NCBI GenBank assembly: GCA_020200995.1
Contig: JAIVHQ010000235.1
Span: 1 to 15,584, forward strand
Source of the DNA: Flavobacteriales bacterium
Lineage (GTDB): Bacteria; Bacteroidota; Bacteroidia; Flavobacteriales_D; Cryomorphaceae
DNA: 15,584 nucleotides
Reading direction: 5' to 3'
The translations under genes were made by a program, and so were the position numbers. Shown here in pieces: positions 7,026 through 14,859 of the stretch (the first letter of the stretch is position 1; every line of letters starts with the position of its first letter). Below the pieces are notes generated by a model. It did not search any database. It was not told where the DNA came from and saw only the letters and a program-made list of their open reading frames with translations.

Positions 7026-7442
7026 ATGAACTTTCACACCAGAAAATGGGTTAAGCCCGGCGATTTGAATCCGAACGGAACCCTTTTCGGCGGAAAGCTA
7101 CTTGCGTGGATCGACGAAGAAGCGGCTCTTTACACCATTGTTCAACTTGAGAACCCCCACATTGTTACCAAATTTATCTCTGAAATAAATTTCATCACAG
7201 CCCCTGTTCAAGGAGACGTGATCGAACTCGGTATAGAAGTAGTCAATTTCGGAAAGTCTTCAATTACCCTGAGATGTGTGGTGCGAAACAAGCTCACCCG
7301 CACTGATGTCCTGATCATTGAGCAAATTGTGATGGTGAACCTCGGCGATGACGGGAAGCCCGCACCCCACGGTAAAACTCAGGTGGAGTACGTGCGCGAC
7401 CGCCTGGGCAGCCGAGGAAACCTTGGTCATCGAAGGAGCTGA
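7026..7442 (+). CDS. Acyl-CoA thioesterase, hotdog-fold (YciA/ACOT-like)
   Basis: A 138-residue protein with the hotdog thioesterase signature DLNPNGTLFGGKLLAWIDEEAA (residues about 13-34; NPNGTLFGG is the helix N-terminal loop and Asp30 the expected catalytic acid), followed by a beta-strand region with KFISEINFITAPVQGDVIELGIEV. The family hydrolyses acyl-CoA thioesters to free acid and CoA in the cytoplasm and works as hexamers or trimers of dimers. The ATG at 7026 is preferred over the in-frame TTG at 7017 because MNFHTRKWVKP is the usual N-terminus of relatives. The last ~15 residues are basic and likely disordered. The gene stands alone; the hairpin just downstream mainly serves the convergent gene. 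Chain-length preference cannot be told. Confidence 0.9.
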   Translation: MNFHTRKWVKPGDLNPNGTLFGGKLLAWIDEEAALYTIVQLENPHIVTKFISEINFITAPVQGDVIELGIEVVNFGKSSITLRCVVRNKLTRTDVLIIEQIVMVNLGDDGKPAPHGKTQVEYVRDRLGSRGNLGHRRS

Positions 7443-7450
7443 AAAGAACA

Positions 7451-7481
7451 AAAAAAGCCGCCCGCAATCTGCGGACGGCTT
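7451..7481 (-). terminator. Intrinsic terminator of the repeat-protein gene
   Basis: AAGCCG and CCGCA (7455-7466) pair with TGCGG and CGGCTT (7470-7481), with one C/A mismatch and a three-base loop. On the minus strand the stem is followed by six T's (A-run 7451-7456). It lies 24 bases past the stop at 7506; on the + strand it may also weakly end the thioesterase transcript. Confidence 0.85.
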
Positions 7482-7505
7482 CCCTGAATTTAAACGCCTG
7501 AAGAA

Positions 7506-10500
7506 TTACTTCTGCACCACAATGCGGGTTCCGTAAAACTTTTGGTCGTATCTGAGCTCTACAATGTAGTATCCATTCTCGGGTGTGGCGATTGTATAAT
7601 CCACCACGTCGCCTTCTACTGTGAGAAACCGATTGGCGTGAATCAATCGGCCTGTCAGGTCAAAAATGCGAAGGTCTACAGCACCGCTCGCCGGCGCCAC
7701 AATGGAAAAGTCACCATTGTTAGGGTTCGGGAACAGGGTGAAGTTTTCACGTTTCCCTGTGTTCTGAACAAAGTCGGGCACACAGTCCTCGCATTGATCG
7801 AAGCAAACCACTTCAATCACCTGATCGAGCGCGGGCACAAGGAAAATACGGTTGAACCCGCCGAATCCATCGTCTTCACCACATTCTTCGGGCACGGTTT
7901 CCTGGTCATCAAAGCTGCTGCCATTAAGGTATTTCCATAAAAGGGTAGTGCCAGGCTCCACCTGGGCTTCGAATGTGTAGATGCCATCACCGGCGTCAGT
8001 CATTGCCTCGGGAGTGAAACCATTGAAATTCCCGGCAATGTGGATGCCTTCCGAAGGCACGATGATAAGGTTGGCAGTATTCACCTGAAAAGTGACAGTC
8101 ACATCATCCACCACAGTTTCGCAGGCGGTGCAACTTCCGAAGCAAACGGCATCAAAAACGAAATCGGAAGCGGGCATGTCAAATGAACGGTTGAACCCAC
8201 CAAACCCATCGGGCTCGCCACATTCTGTCGGGACTGATTCAGCATTATCGAAATTGTCACCGTTCAAAAATTTCCAGGTTACCGCGGCGCCGGGCTCGAC
8301 TTCCACATCGAGGGTGTAAATGTCATTTCCTCCGAAATCCATTGGCTCGGGGGTAAAACCATTGAAGGAACCGGCGAGGTGAATGCCCGTAGGATCCACA
8401 TCAATTTGAGAAGCATCCACTTGTAGCGTGAGGGTTACGGGTTCAACAGGATCACTGCAAGCCTCACAAGCTGCGTAACACACGGGGTCTAATACAAGGT
8501 CTACTTCTCCCGGAGTTACTTGACGGTTGTTAAAATCACCAGGGCCACAAGCTGCAGGTGGATTTTCAAAAGCTTCGCCGTTGCGAAATTTGTAATCGTA
8601 GGTTTGGCCGCTTTCCAATGCAATAGTAAAGGAGTACAGCCCTGCACCCTGATCAGTCATTTCCTGAAAAGCAAAATCATTGAAACTGCCGGAGATTCCT
8701 ACGCCCTGCGCATCGATGGTCTCCAGGCTCATGTCGACAAAGAATGTCACATTGACCTCTTCGCCCGGCTCTACCGGATCTTCGCATGCCTCGCATGAAG
8801 AAAAGCAAACAACCTCGAGCGTGGTATCTGTTTCAGGTACTTCAAGGCTGCGGTTGAATCCGCCAAATCCGTCATCGGCGCCGCAATCTGCGGGTACAGT
8901 TTCCTGCCCGTCGAAAGTGGCTCCGTTGAGGTATTTCCACGTGGCGGTTGTCCCCGACTCGATAGAAGCGGTGAAAGTGTAAACACCGTCTCCCGCATCG
9001 GTCATCGCTTCGGGAGTGAAACCGTTGAAGCTACCTGCGATGTGCATACCTGCGCCATCAATGTCGATGAGTGAGGCATCCACTGCGAAAGTCACATCGA
9101 CCTCTTCACCCGGATCTACCGGATCTTCGCATGCCTCGCATGATGAGAAGCAAACAACCTCGAGCGTGGTATCTGTTTCAGGTACTTCAAGGCTGCGGTT
9201 GAATCCGCCAAATCCGTCGTCTTCACCGCAATCTGCGGGTACAGTTTCCTGACCGTCAAAAGTGGCGCCGTTGAGGTATTTCCAGGTAGCGGTCGTTCCC
9301 GATTCGATGGCGGCTGTAAAGGTAAAGACACCGTCTCCGGCATCGGTCATCGCTTCGGGAGTGAAACCGTTGAAGCTACCTGCGATGCGCATACCTGCGC
9401 CATCGATGTCGATGAGTGTGGCATCCACTGCGAAAGTCACATCGACCTCTTCGCCCGGATCTACCGGATCTTCGCATGCCTCGCATGAAGAAAAGCAAAC
9501 AACATCGAGCGTGGTATCTGTTTCAGGTACTTCAAGGCTGCGGTTGAATCCGCCAAATCCGTCATCGGCGCCGCACGCTTCAGGCACTGTTTCCTGCCCG
9601 TCGAAACTCGCACCGTTGAGGTATTTCCAGGTGGCGGTTGTGCCCGACTCAATAGAAGCGGTGAAAGTGTAAACACCGTCTCCCGCATCTGTCATCGCTT
9701 CCGGTGTGAAACCGTTGAAGCTGCCCGCGATGTGCATACCTGCGCCATCGATGTCAATAAGTGTGGCATCCACTGCGAAAGTCACATTGACCTCTTCGGC
9801 GGGTTCTTGGCAAGGGGCACATTCTCCGTAACATACGAGGTCCATTGTTGCATCTTCTTCGCCCACGGTCACTGTTCTGTTGTTGTTGTCACCGGGGCCG
9901 CATTCGTCGGGTACGTCTTCAAAAGCCCCGCCGTTTCGAAACTTGTATTCTATGGTAGCGCCCTGCTCAAGTTCAGCCGTAAAGCTGTAAACTCCGTTGC
10001 CCTGGTCATCCATGGCTTGGAATTCAAAGTTGTTGAAACTGCCTGATATACCTGCGCCGTCACCTTCCAGGGTTTGCTGGCTCATGTCCACCTGAAAAGT
10101 TACCATGCTCGTTTCGACCATCACATTACAGGGATTGCAGCTTTCGTAACATACTGCCGGTAAGGTAGTGGTTTCTTCGGGCACGGTGAGAATACGGTTG
10201 GTGTTTCCACCCCCGGGAGAGCATGGTTGTCCGGCCATATTTTCATCGCCGAAGGCCCAGTCATCACCAAGAACGAATTTATACTCCAGGGTTGAACCCG
10301 GATCGAGGTCAGATTCGGTCCAAGACCAAATTCCGTCTCCTTCGTCAGTCATGGGGCGTGCACCCGGGGTCCACCCGTCTGTGGGAAAGTTACCCGCGAT
10401 ATGCATTCCCGATGCGTCGATTGTCCCTGGAAATTCCGACATGTCTACGCGAAAGGTAATGTCGACCGGACCTCCGGGAGCGATCTCATCGCTGCTCACT

Positions 10501-11132
10501 ATAATGTTGTTCAATTGAATGCGGTCGCGCGCTCCTCCGCCTGCTTCGTAAAAGTAGAGCCACCTCATCTGTACCAACGGCTTGTTAGCAGTTTCGGCAG
10601 GCAAGGCTATTTCGGAAAAAGTTTGGGCAGGGGCCAGACCTGTGGGGTCTGAGAGGTATGAGGTGCCTTCCACGGAAGTGAAATCGCCTTCATCACCGAT
10701 GCGATATTGGAGCAAAATCCCGTTTTGTCGGGTGCTCCCGTCGCGAATATCCTCTGCTGCAAAAGAAGCCGTGAGGTTGGCTCTGCCTTGAGTGTTTAAA
10801 GCAACTGCCAGGGCACCGATGTGGTTGCTTCCCGAGTTGAGAAACGAAATTCCCGCAGCTCCTTCATTGCGGATGCTGCCCGAAGAGACGTTCGATGACT
10901 GGGGAGCCAGATCCCGATCACCTGTGGCATCACCTGTAAAAGTGCTTCCCGGCTCGCTGCCGAAACGCCATCCCTGAGTAGAGGAGGGATAATCCGTTGA
11001 CTCATCATCGTCAAAGCCCGTAAATGTGAAACTCTCCGATGATAAATCGAAGGGAGCGGGATTGGTTTGTGCCGAAAGCATCGTACACATCATGACGCCC
11101 GCCGACATCATTAAAAAGTTGAGTTTTTTCAT
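7506..11132 (-). CDS. Large secreted protein with eight cysteine-patterned E-set/CBM-like repeats and T9SS tail
   Basis: A 1208-residue surface or secreted protein. Domains in order: signal peptide (1 to about 22, MKKLNFLMMSAG...LSAQ); an N-terminal beta-rich domain (about 25-220) of the jelly-roll kind, with WRFGS and QYRIGDEGDF; eight repeats at about 223-335, 343-441, 448-553, 563-668, 678-783, 793-892, 899-1004 and 1011-1117; and a T9SS type A sorting domain (about 1127-1208, LFPNPNNGDF to IVVQK). The repeats follow VTFxVD...GxxIAGSFNGF...MTDxGDGVYTF...WKYLNG...CG...DGFGGFNR, resembling E-set/starch-binding modules that precede or follow enzymes in Bacteroidota. Each repeat carries C-x(22-25)-C-x3-C-x2-C, 32 cysteines in all, probably two disulfides per repeat. 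No catalytic domain is present, so I infer an adhesin or glycan-binding scaffold. The ATG at 11132 yields the signal peptide. The gene is monocistronic. Confidence 0.93.
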   Translation of the reverse strand: MKKLNFLMMSAGVMMCTMLSAQTNPAPFDLSSESFTFTGFDDDESTDYPSSTQGWRFGSEPGSTFTGDATGDRDLAPQSSNVSSGSIRNEGAAGISFLNSGSNHIGALAVALNTQGRANLTASFAAEDIRDGSTRQNGILLQYRIGDEGDFTSVEGTSYLSDPTGLAPAQTFSEIALPAETANKPLVQMRWLYFYEAGGGARDRIQLNNIIVSSDEIAPGGPVDITFRVDMSEFPGTIDASGMHIAGNFPTDGWTPGARPMTDEGDGIWSWTESDLDPGSTLEYKFVLGDDWAFGDENMAGQPCSPGGGNTNRILTVPEETTTLPAVCYESCNPCNVMVETSMVTFQVDMSQQTLEGDGAGISGSFNNFEFQAMDDQGNGVYSFTAELEQGATIEYKFRNGGAFEDVPDECGPGDNNNRTVTVGEEDATMDLVCYGECAPCQEPAEEVNVTFAVDATLIDIDGAGMHIAGSFNGFTPEAMTDAGDGVYTFTASIESGTTATWKYLNGASFDGQETVPEACGADDGFGGFNRSLEVPETDTTLDVVCFSSCEACEDPVDPGEEVDVTFAVDATLIDIDGAGMRIAGSFNGFTPEAMTDAGDGVFTFTAAIESGTTATWKYLNGATFDGQETVPADCGEDDGFGGFNRSLEVPETDTTLEVVCFSSCEACEDPVDPGEEVDVTFAVDASLIDIDGAGMHIAGSFNGFTPEAMTDAGDGVYTFTASIESGTTATWKYLNGATFDGQETVPADCGADDGFGGFNRSLEVPETDTTLEVVCFSSCEACEDPVEPGEEVNVTFFVDMSLETIDAQGVGISGSFNDFAFQEMTDQGAGLYSFTIALESGQTYDYKFRNGEAFENPPAACGPGDFNNRQVTPGEVDLVLDPVCYAACEACSDPVEPVTLTLQVDASQIDVDPTGIHLAGSFNGFTPEPMDFGGNDIYTLDVEVEPGAAVTWKFLNGDNFDNAESVPTECGEPDGFGGFNRSFDMPASDFVFDAVCFGSCTACETVVDDVTVTFQVNTANLIIVPSEGIHIAGNFNGFTPEAMTDAGDGIYTFEAQVEPGTTLLWKYLNGSSFDDQETVPEECGEDDGFGGFNRIFLVPALDQVIEVVCFDQCEDCVPDFVQNTGKRENFTLFPNPNNGDFSIVAPASGAVDLRIFDLTGRLIHANRFLTVEGDVVDYTIATPENGYYIVELRYDQKFYGTRIVVQK
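8757..9791 (-). repeat. Three 345-bp near-identical tandem repeats inside the large gene
   Basis: Residues 448-792 consist of three head-to-tail copies of exactly 115 codons (9447-9791, 9102-9446, 8757-9101). By eye the second and third copies differ at six of 115 residues, and long stretches are identical at DNA level, for example around the GTTGAATCCGCCAAATCCGTC block. The other five repeats of the same gene are clearly more diverged. Confidence 0.9.
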
Positions 11133-11521
11133 GGTCTCAGTAATTTGTTAGGTGTTATATTTGGTGTATTGTGTACACTAAGTGGATTTCAAAAGTAACG
11201 ATTCATCGCAAGTATGCAATGAAATTGAAGCAGGTAAAAATGTTGGGCAGTCCGTTTTGGGCTCCGTGAGTAACCGCTGAGTGGCGCAGCCTGACAAAGT
11301 CTTGTAAGGGTGTTTTGTCTCAGTGATGTCCCCTCAATCAAACCAGTAATGCAGACCTGTCTGATATTTTTTGTCAAGTGAATTGACATATTTTTAGCTT
11401 GTTAGGTTAATCAATTATGATGAGGGCGATTTTTTTTCTTCTTTTTTTGAAACCATTTTAGAATCGGTCATGTATAAACAGTTGTAAGCATCTTATTTTT
11501 CATAGCAATTGAATTTAGTTG

Positions 11522-11545
11522 AAAGCCCCGCGAGGGGCTTTTTTT
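11522..11545 (+). terminator. Strong intrinsic terminator with no gene in front of it
   Basis: AAAGCCCC (11522-11529) pairs perfectly with GGGGCTTT (11534-11541) across a GCGA (GNRA) tetraloop, and seven T's run from 11539 to 11545. The nearest upstream genes are on the other strand, so it probably ends a + strand non-coding or very short transcript arising between about 11160 and 11500. Confidence 0.8.
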
Positions 11546-11667
11546 ATGGTCGGTTATTTAGATCGGTCTTGTCTTGTACAACTCCTTTACACTTCATGAT
11601 TTTACGGGGTATTTAGGCAAATTCAAGCAATATTCTAAAGGCTTTACGCCAAGCCGACGCAAAGTTT

Positions 11668-11675
11668 TATCTTCG
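11668..11675 (+). promoter_or_regulatory. -7-like element of the SDR-VOC operon
   Basis: TATCTTCG matches TAnnTTTG at seven of eight positions and lies only 8 bases before the ATG at 11684. If used, transcription would start within a few bases of the start codon. I find no clear -33 TTG. Confidence 0.4.
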
Positions 11676-11683
11676 CGCGGCCA

Positions 11684-12499
11684 ATGGACTATTTCAAAAA
11701 CAAGATTGTGTGGATCACGGGTGCCTCATCGGGCATCGGTTTGGAAACTGCTCGGAGGCTCAGTACTGCGGGTGCCAGGCTTGTGATCTCTGCGCGTCGT
11801 GCCGCAGTGCTTGAAGATGTTAAAGCCTCACTTGCCAAGCCCGAAAACGTTTTGGTAGTGCCTATTGATTTGGAAAGTCCTCAGCATTTTGAGGAAGCAA
11901 CCCGCAAAGTCATCGACCATTTTGGTGGTATTGACATCCTGATCAACAATGCGGGCATCAGTCAGCGCTCCTATGTGGTCGACACCGATTTGAGCGTCGA
12001 TAAGCGCATCATGGAGATCAATTACTTTGGCACGGTGGCCCTGACCAAAGCCGTGCTCCCGCATATGCTCGAAGCGGGAGGTGGTCATTTTGTAACTGTT
12101 ACCAGCCTTGTCGGCAAATTCGGGTTTGGCGTGAGGTCGGCCTATGCGGCATCAAAACACGCACTGCACGGATTTTTCGAGTCGCTGCACATAGAACTTT
12201 ACGGGCGCGGAATTCGCGTATCGCTGGTTTGTCCGGGGCCCGTGCAAACCCCCATTTCGCTCAATGCGCTCGATGGTGCAGGCAAACCCACAGGCGAGAT
12301 GGACGACATGCAGAAAAAAGGAATGCCTGTAGATCGCGCGGTCGATATCATGCTCCAGGGTGTGAGCATTGGCAAAAAAGAAATTATTATCGGTAGTTTT
12401 AAGGAAAAACTCGGGGTTCGCCTCAAGGCTTGGATGCCGTCAGTGTTTTTTAAAATGGCCTTGAAGCAGAATCCGCGCGGAGAGGTAAAATTGAAATAA
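11684..12499 (+). CDS. SDR family NAD(P)-dependent oxidoreductase
   Basis: A 271-residue classical short-chain dehydrogenase. Seen: the cofactor-binding TGASSGIG (residues 12-19), SARR at 36-39, which favours NADP(H), NNAG (88-91), and the catalytic Ser141, Tyr154 and Lys158 (YAASK), followed by CPGPVQT (183-189). The order and spacing match DHRS7-like reductases that use lipid or steroid-type ketones, but the substrate cannot be inferred. A hydrophobic C-terminal stretch (around WMPSVFFKMALKQNP) may help membrane association. The ATG at 11684 gives the standard N-terminus. The stop is followed with no gap by the ATG of the VOC gene (TAAATG), so the two are translated together; the pair is likely an enzyme couple in the same pathway, which is inference. 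Confidence 0.93.
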   Translation: MDYFKNKIVWITGASSGIGLETARRLSTAGARLVISARRAAVLEDVKASLAKPENVLVVPIDLESPQHFEEATRKVIDHFGGIDILINNAGISQRSYVVDTDLSVDKRIMEINYFGTVALTKAVLPHMLEAGGGHFVTVTSLVGKFGFGVRSAYAASKHALHGFFESLHIELYGRGIRVSLVCPGPVQTPISLNALDGAGKPTGEMDDMQKKGMPVDRAVDIMLQGVSIGKKEIIIGSFKEKLGVRLKAWMPSVFFKMALKQNPRGEVKLK

Positions 12500-13558
12500 A
12501 TGGGTGCGCACATCTGTGGAATTCAGCAAATAGGGATCGGCGTCAGCGATCTACACTCCCGGTGGAAATGGTACCGCCTCGTTTTCGGGATGGACATTCG
12601 CATTTTTGAGGATGCCGCCGAGGCACCCCTGATGACCAAATATACAGGCGGTAAAGTCCAAAAACGCATCGCGGCTCTCGCCATGAACATGCGCGGTGGC
12701 GGCGGATTTGAAATTTGGCAGTACGCCAGCCGCACTCCGCAGCCGCCCGATTTTGAGATCGAACTATCGGATATCGGCATCCTTGCCGCCAAATTGAAAA
12801 CGCCTGACGCGGCCACTGCCGCCCGCAATTTTGCCGAAAAGGGCGTAAAAATAATCACTAAGCCGACTCCCAATCCCGCGGGTAAGATGCACTTCTATGT
12901 GTGTGACCTCGAAGACAACTGGTTCGATGTGGAAGAATCCGATAATTGGTTCAAAGAAACCAACAGCGACACAGGTGGCGCCTACGGAGCAGTAATCGGG
13001 GTGAGTGATATGGACAAAGCCATGGATTTTTACCGCGAGATGCTCGGATTCGACAAGGTGCTTGCCGATGTGGAAGAAGTTCCCTCCGACTTACAGGGTC
13101 TGCCCGGCGCTGATGCAATTATGCGCAGGGTGATACTGACCCAGTCTGCCCAAGGCACCGGACCCTTTACACCGCTGCTCGGAAAAAGCGTGATTGAACT
13201 CATCCACACCCCCGACAAGCCGGGCCGAAAGCTTTTCGAAAATCGCTACTGGGGTGACCTCGGTTTTATCCACCTCTGCTTTGATGTGCGCGGAATGGAT
13301 GACCTCAAGAAAAGAGGCGCCAAACTCGGCTATCCCTTCACTGTAGACAGTGCTGATAGCTTCGATATGGGAAAAGCGGCCGGCCGCTTCGGCTACGTGG
13401 AGGCGCCGGACGGAACGCTGATCGAATTTGTGGAAACGCACAAGTTTCCGATCGTTGAAAAATGGGGCTGGTTCATGGATTTGCGCAAGCGAAAGCAAAA
13501 CAAATCGCTTCCCAAATGGATGCTTGGCTGCTTCAGGTTCAACAGGGTGAAGGACTAA
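12500..13558 (+). CDS. Two-domain VOC (glyoxalase/dioxygenase-fold) protein
   Basis: A 352-residue protein with two vicinal oxygen chelate domains: about residues 5-147 (HICGIQQIGIGVSDL start, YVCDLEDNWFDVEE end) and about 160-313 (GAVIGVSDMDKAMDFYREMLGF start, YVEAPDGTLIEFVE end). In the second domain Glu233 (VIELIH), His258 (FIHLCF) and Glu309 (LIEFVE) sit where VOC metal ligands occur. In the first, Glu71 (FEIWQY) and Glu145-146 are candidates, but the first-strand ligand is Gln9 or Gln10 instead of His. The tail (about 314-352) is basic, ending FRFNRVKD. VOC proteins include glyoxalases, extradiol dioxygenases and epimerases; I cannot choose among them. It is the second gene of the coupled SDR-VOC pair. 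No terminator is visible before the convergent MFS gene, 38 bases away. Confidence 0.88.
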   Translation: MGAHICGIQQIGIGVSDLHSRWKWYRLVFGMDIRIFEDAAEAPLMTKYTGGKVQKRIAALAMNMRGGGGFEIWQYASRTPQPPDFEIELSDIGILAAKLKTPDAATAARNFAEKGVKIITKPTPNPAGKMHFYVCDLEDNWFDVEESDNWFKETNSDTGGAYGAVIGVSDMDKAMDFYREMLGFDKVLADVEEVPSDLQGLPGADAIMRRVILTQSAQGTGPFTPLLGKSVIELIHTPDKPGRKLFENRYWGDLGFIHLCFDVRGMDDLKKRGAKLGYPFTVDSADSFDMGKAAGRFGYVEAPDGTLIEFVETHKFPIVEKWGWFMDLRKRKQNKSLPKWMLGCFRFNRVKD

Positions 13559-13596
13559 TCAATACTGCATCCGCGTAAGTGCACAAACGACATTAG

Positions 13597-14859
13597 TTAA
13601 ATATCGATTTCATTTTTAAATCGAATTGCTGTCAATGCAGCCATGCCACACACGATGACGGCCAAAAGAATCAGGACAACCGTTCCCGCTCCTCCTGTAT
13701 CAATACCCGACACAGCCGCGAGGTAGGGGAGGTGAATCACCGATGCCACAAGTCCGAGGAGGGTGTGAAGGTATTTCGGCCTCAGCCGCAAGAGGAAGGC
13801 ATAAAGCGGGGGCAGGGTCAAAAACTCAGCCACTGCCAGTGCGACTACCAAAAAGACTGATATTCCAACCACACCGAAGTCGGGCAAACTGACCGCTTTT
13901 AACTGCATAAATAACGGCGATGCGGCAATGATTACCAATGCGAGGAAAAGCCCGTAACCCAAGCGTACCAATACCTTTCCCGGCCTCGCCGTGAGCACTT
14001 CACTGCCGATGAGCAATGCCAGGATCACCCCGGCCGTGGCGGCAAAACTGCCTACTTTCGGCCATCCCGTATGCCCGCCCACACTTGCAAACACCGACGA
14101 AAGCATTCCGTATCCCGACTGCAGGGAAAAGCTGAAGCCGACAAACCCTATCATTATGGCACCGAGTATTAAAAACTGTAAGGTGCGGTTCGCCTTCTTC
14201 TTTTCTGCAGCCGCTTTTAGTTTCGGCTCGCTGAATACCCTCGAAACCGCCAGAAGGTACACATGCCCCACCATCATTAAGATACCCGCCACCATACATC
14301 CCTGCTGCCAGTTGAAAACGGTGGCGGCGTAGACAGTGAACAGCGAAGCTGCAAATGCGCCTGCATTTATCAAGGCGATGTACCTGCACATACCCGCATC
14401 CAGGTACTGAGAACGACCGGTGTAGAATGATCCCAATAGTGAAATGCTGCTGCCACCGTAGAGGCCGCTCCCAACAATGCAGCAAAGCGCAGCCAAAATC
14501 GTGGTTGCAGTAGTGTCGGCTGCGAGAATGAAGTAGCCCACAGCTATGAGGGCACCACCCCACACCAGGGCCTTTCGGCGGCTGTAGAAAAGGTCGATAG
14601 CCAGCCCGCCGGGAATTTGGGCAAAGACCACGGCAGCGAGAATGTATTGGAAGTATGTGTAAAAAGCATTCGCATCAGCGCCTCCGCCGGCTTTGGTCAT
14701 GAACAGCACAATGAGCCAATGGCGCATGGTGTAGAAGGCAAACCGCTCGAAAAACCGCGCAACCCCGAACCGCGACAGGGCCAGAGGGTGGGGGCCCGGC
14801 CCATCCGAATTCGAGGCCGCATCGATGATTTGATCGCGCTCATCGCCGTCGGTGCTCAA
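13597..14859 (-). CDS. MFS transporter, POT/PTR-like
   Basis: A 420-residue integral membrane protein with about eleven to twelve hydrophobic segments. It recalls proton-dependent oligopeptide transporters: RFFERFAFYTMR (35-46) stands where POT proteins have ExxERFxYYG, GGLAIDLFYSRRKALVWGG (84-102) matches the loop 2-3 motif, and GSGLYGGSSISLLGSFY with INAGAF (about 130-169) resembles the TM4-5 region. The first Glu of ExxER is replaced by Arg35, so classical peptide/proton coupling is uncertain and the substrate is unknown. A basic cytoplasmic loop (EPKLKAAAEKKKANR, about 211-225) divides the two halves. The start is a TTG at 14859, overlapping the nth stop by four bases (TTGA); no ATG precedes the first helix, so this start is well supported. 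It is the last gene of the minus-strand operon. Confidence 0.85.
   Translation of the reverse strand: MSTDGDERDQIIDAASNSDGPGPHPLALSRFGVARFFERFAFYTMRHWLIVLFMTKAGGGADANAFYTYFQYILAAVVFAQIPGGLAIDLFYSRRKALVWGGALIAVGYFILAADTTATTILAALCCIVGSGLYGGSSISLLGSFYTGRSQYLDAGMCRYIALINAGAFAASLFTVYAATVFNWQQGCMVAGILMMVGHVYLLAVSRVFSEPKLKAAAEKKKANRTLQFLILGAIMIGFVGFSFSLQSGYGMLSSVFASVGGHTGWPKVGSFAATAGVILALLIGSEVLTARPGKVLVRLGYGLFLALVIIAASPLFMQLKAVSLPDFGVVGISVFLVVALAVAEFLTLPPLYAFLLRLRPKYLHTLLGLVASVIHLPYLAAVSGIDTGGAGTVVLILLAVIVCGMAALTAIRFKNEIDI

Larger units (their letters stand above)
11133..11683. other. Non-coding region of 551 bases with an orphan + strand terminator
   Basis: No convincing gene on either strand. 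The left part is the leader/promoter region of the large minus-strand gene; I see no good TAnnTTTG for it, but a perfect 8-base palindrome GTGTACAC sits at 11171-11178. A + strand TATATTTG occurs at 11156-11163. The middle is A/T-rich (about 11390-11510) with a possible 14-codon leader-like frame MMRAIFFLLFLKPF from an ATG near 11417. A strong terminator lies at 11522-11545, followed by the leader of the SDR gene. Confidence 0.55.

Noticed and set aside
7542..10791. Many + strand open frames inside the large repeat gene
   Set aside because: They are antisense shadows caused by the repeat structure and low stop frequency. They repeat with the 345-bp period and show no protein-like features.
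7506..11132. The CxxxCxxC motif in the repeats resembles the radical SAM iron-sulfur motif
   Set aside because: It occurs eight times in a secreted beta-rich repeat protein, always at the end of a repeat and with a fourth cysteine upstream. There is no TIM-barrel sequence, so disulfides are far more likely.
7451..11132. CRISPR-like array because of regular near-identical repeats
   Set aside because: The repeats are 345 bases long, in frame and coding, with no short-repeat/spacer pattern.
11171..11178. GTGTACAC palindrome as an operator
   Set aside because: Eight bases alone are too common to assign to a regulator, and no regulator gene lies nearby.
11189..11389. 66-codon minus-strand frame in the 11133-11683 gap
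   Set aside because: No ribosome-binding site, promoter or protein-like composition; I treat it as chance.
14000..14563. 187-codon minus-strand frame inside the MFS gene
   Set aside because: It is an alternative frame of the transporter gene, rich in Cys, Arg and His and without family features.
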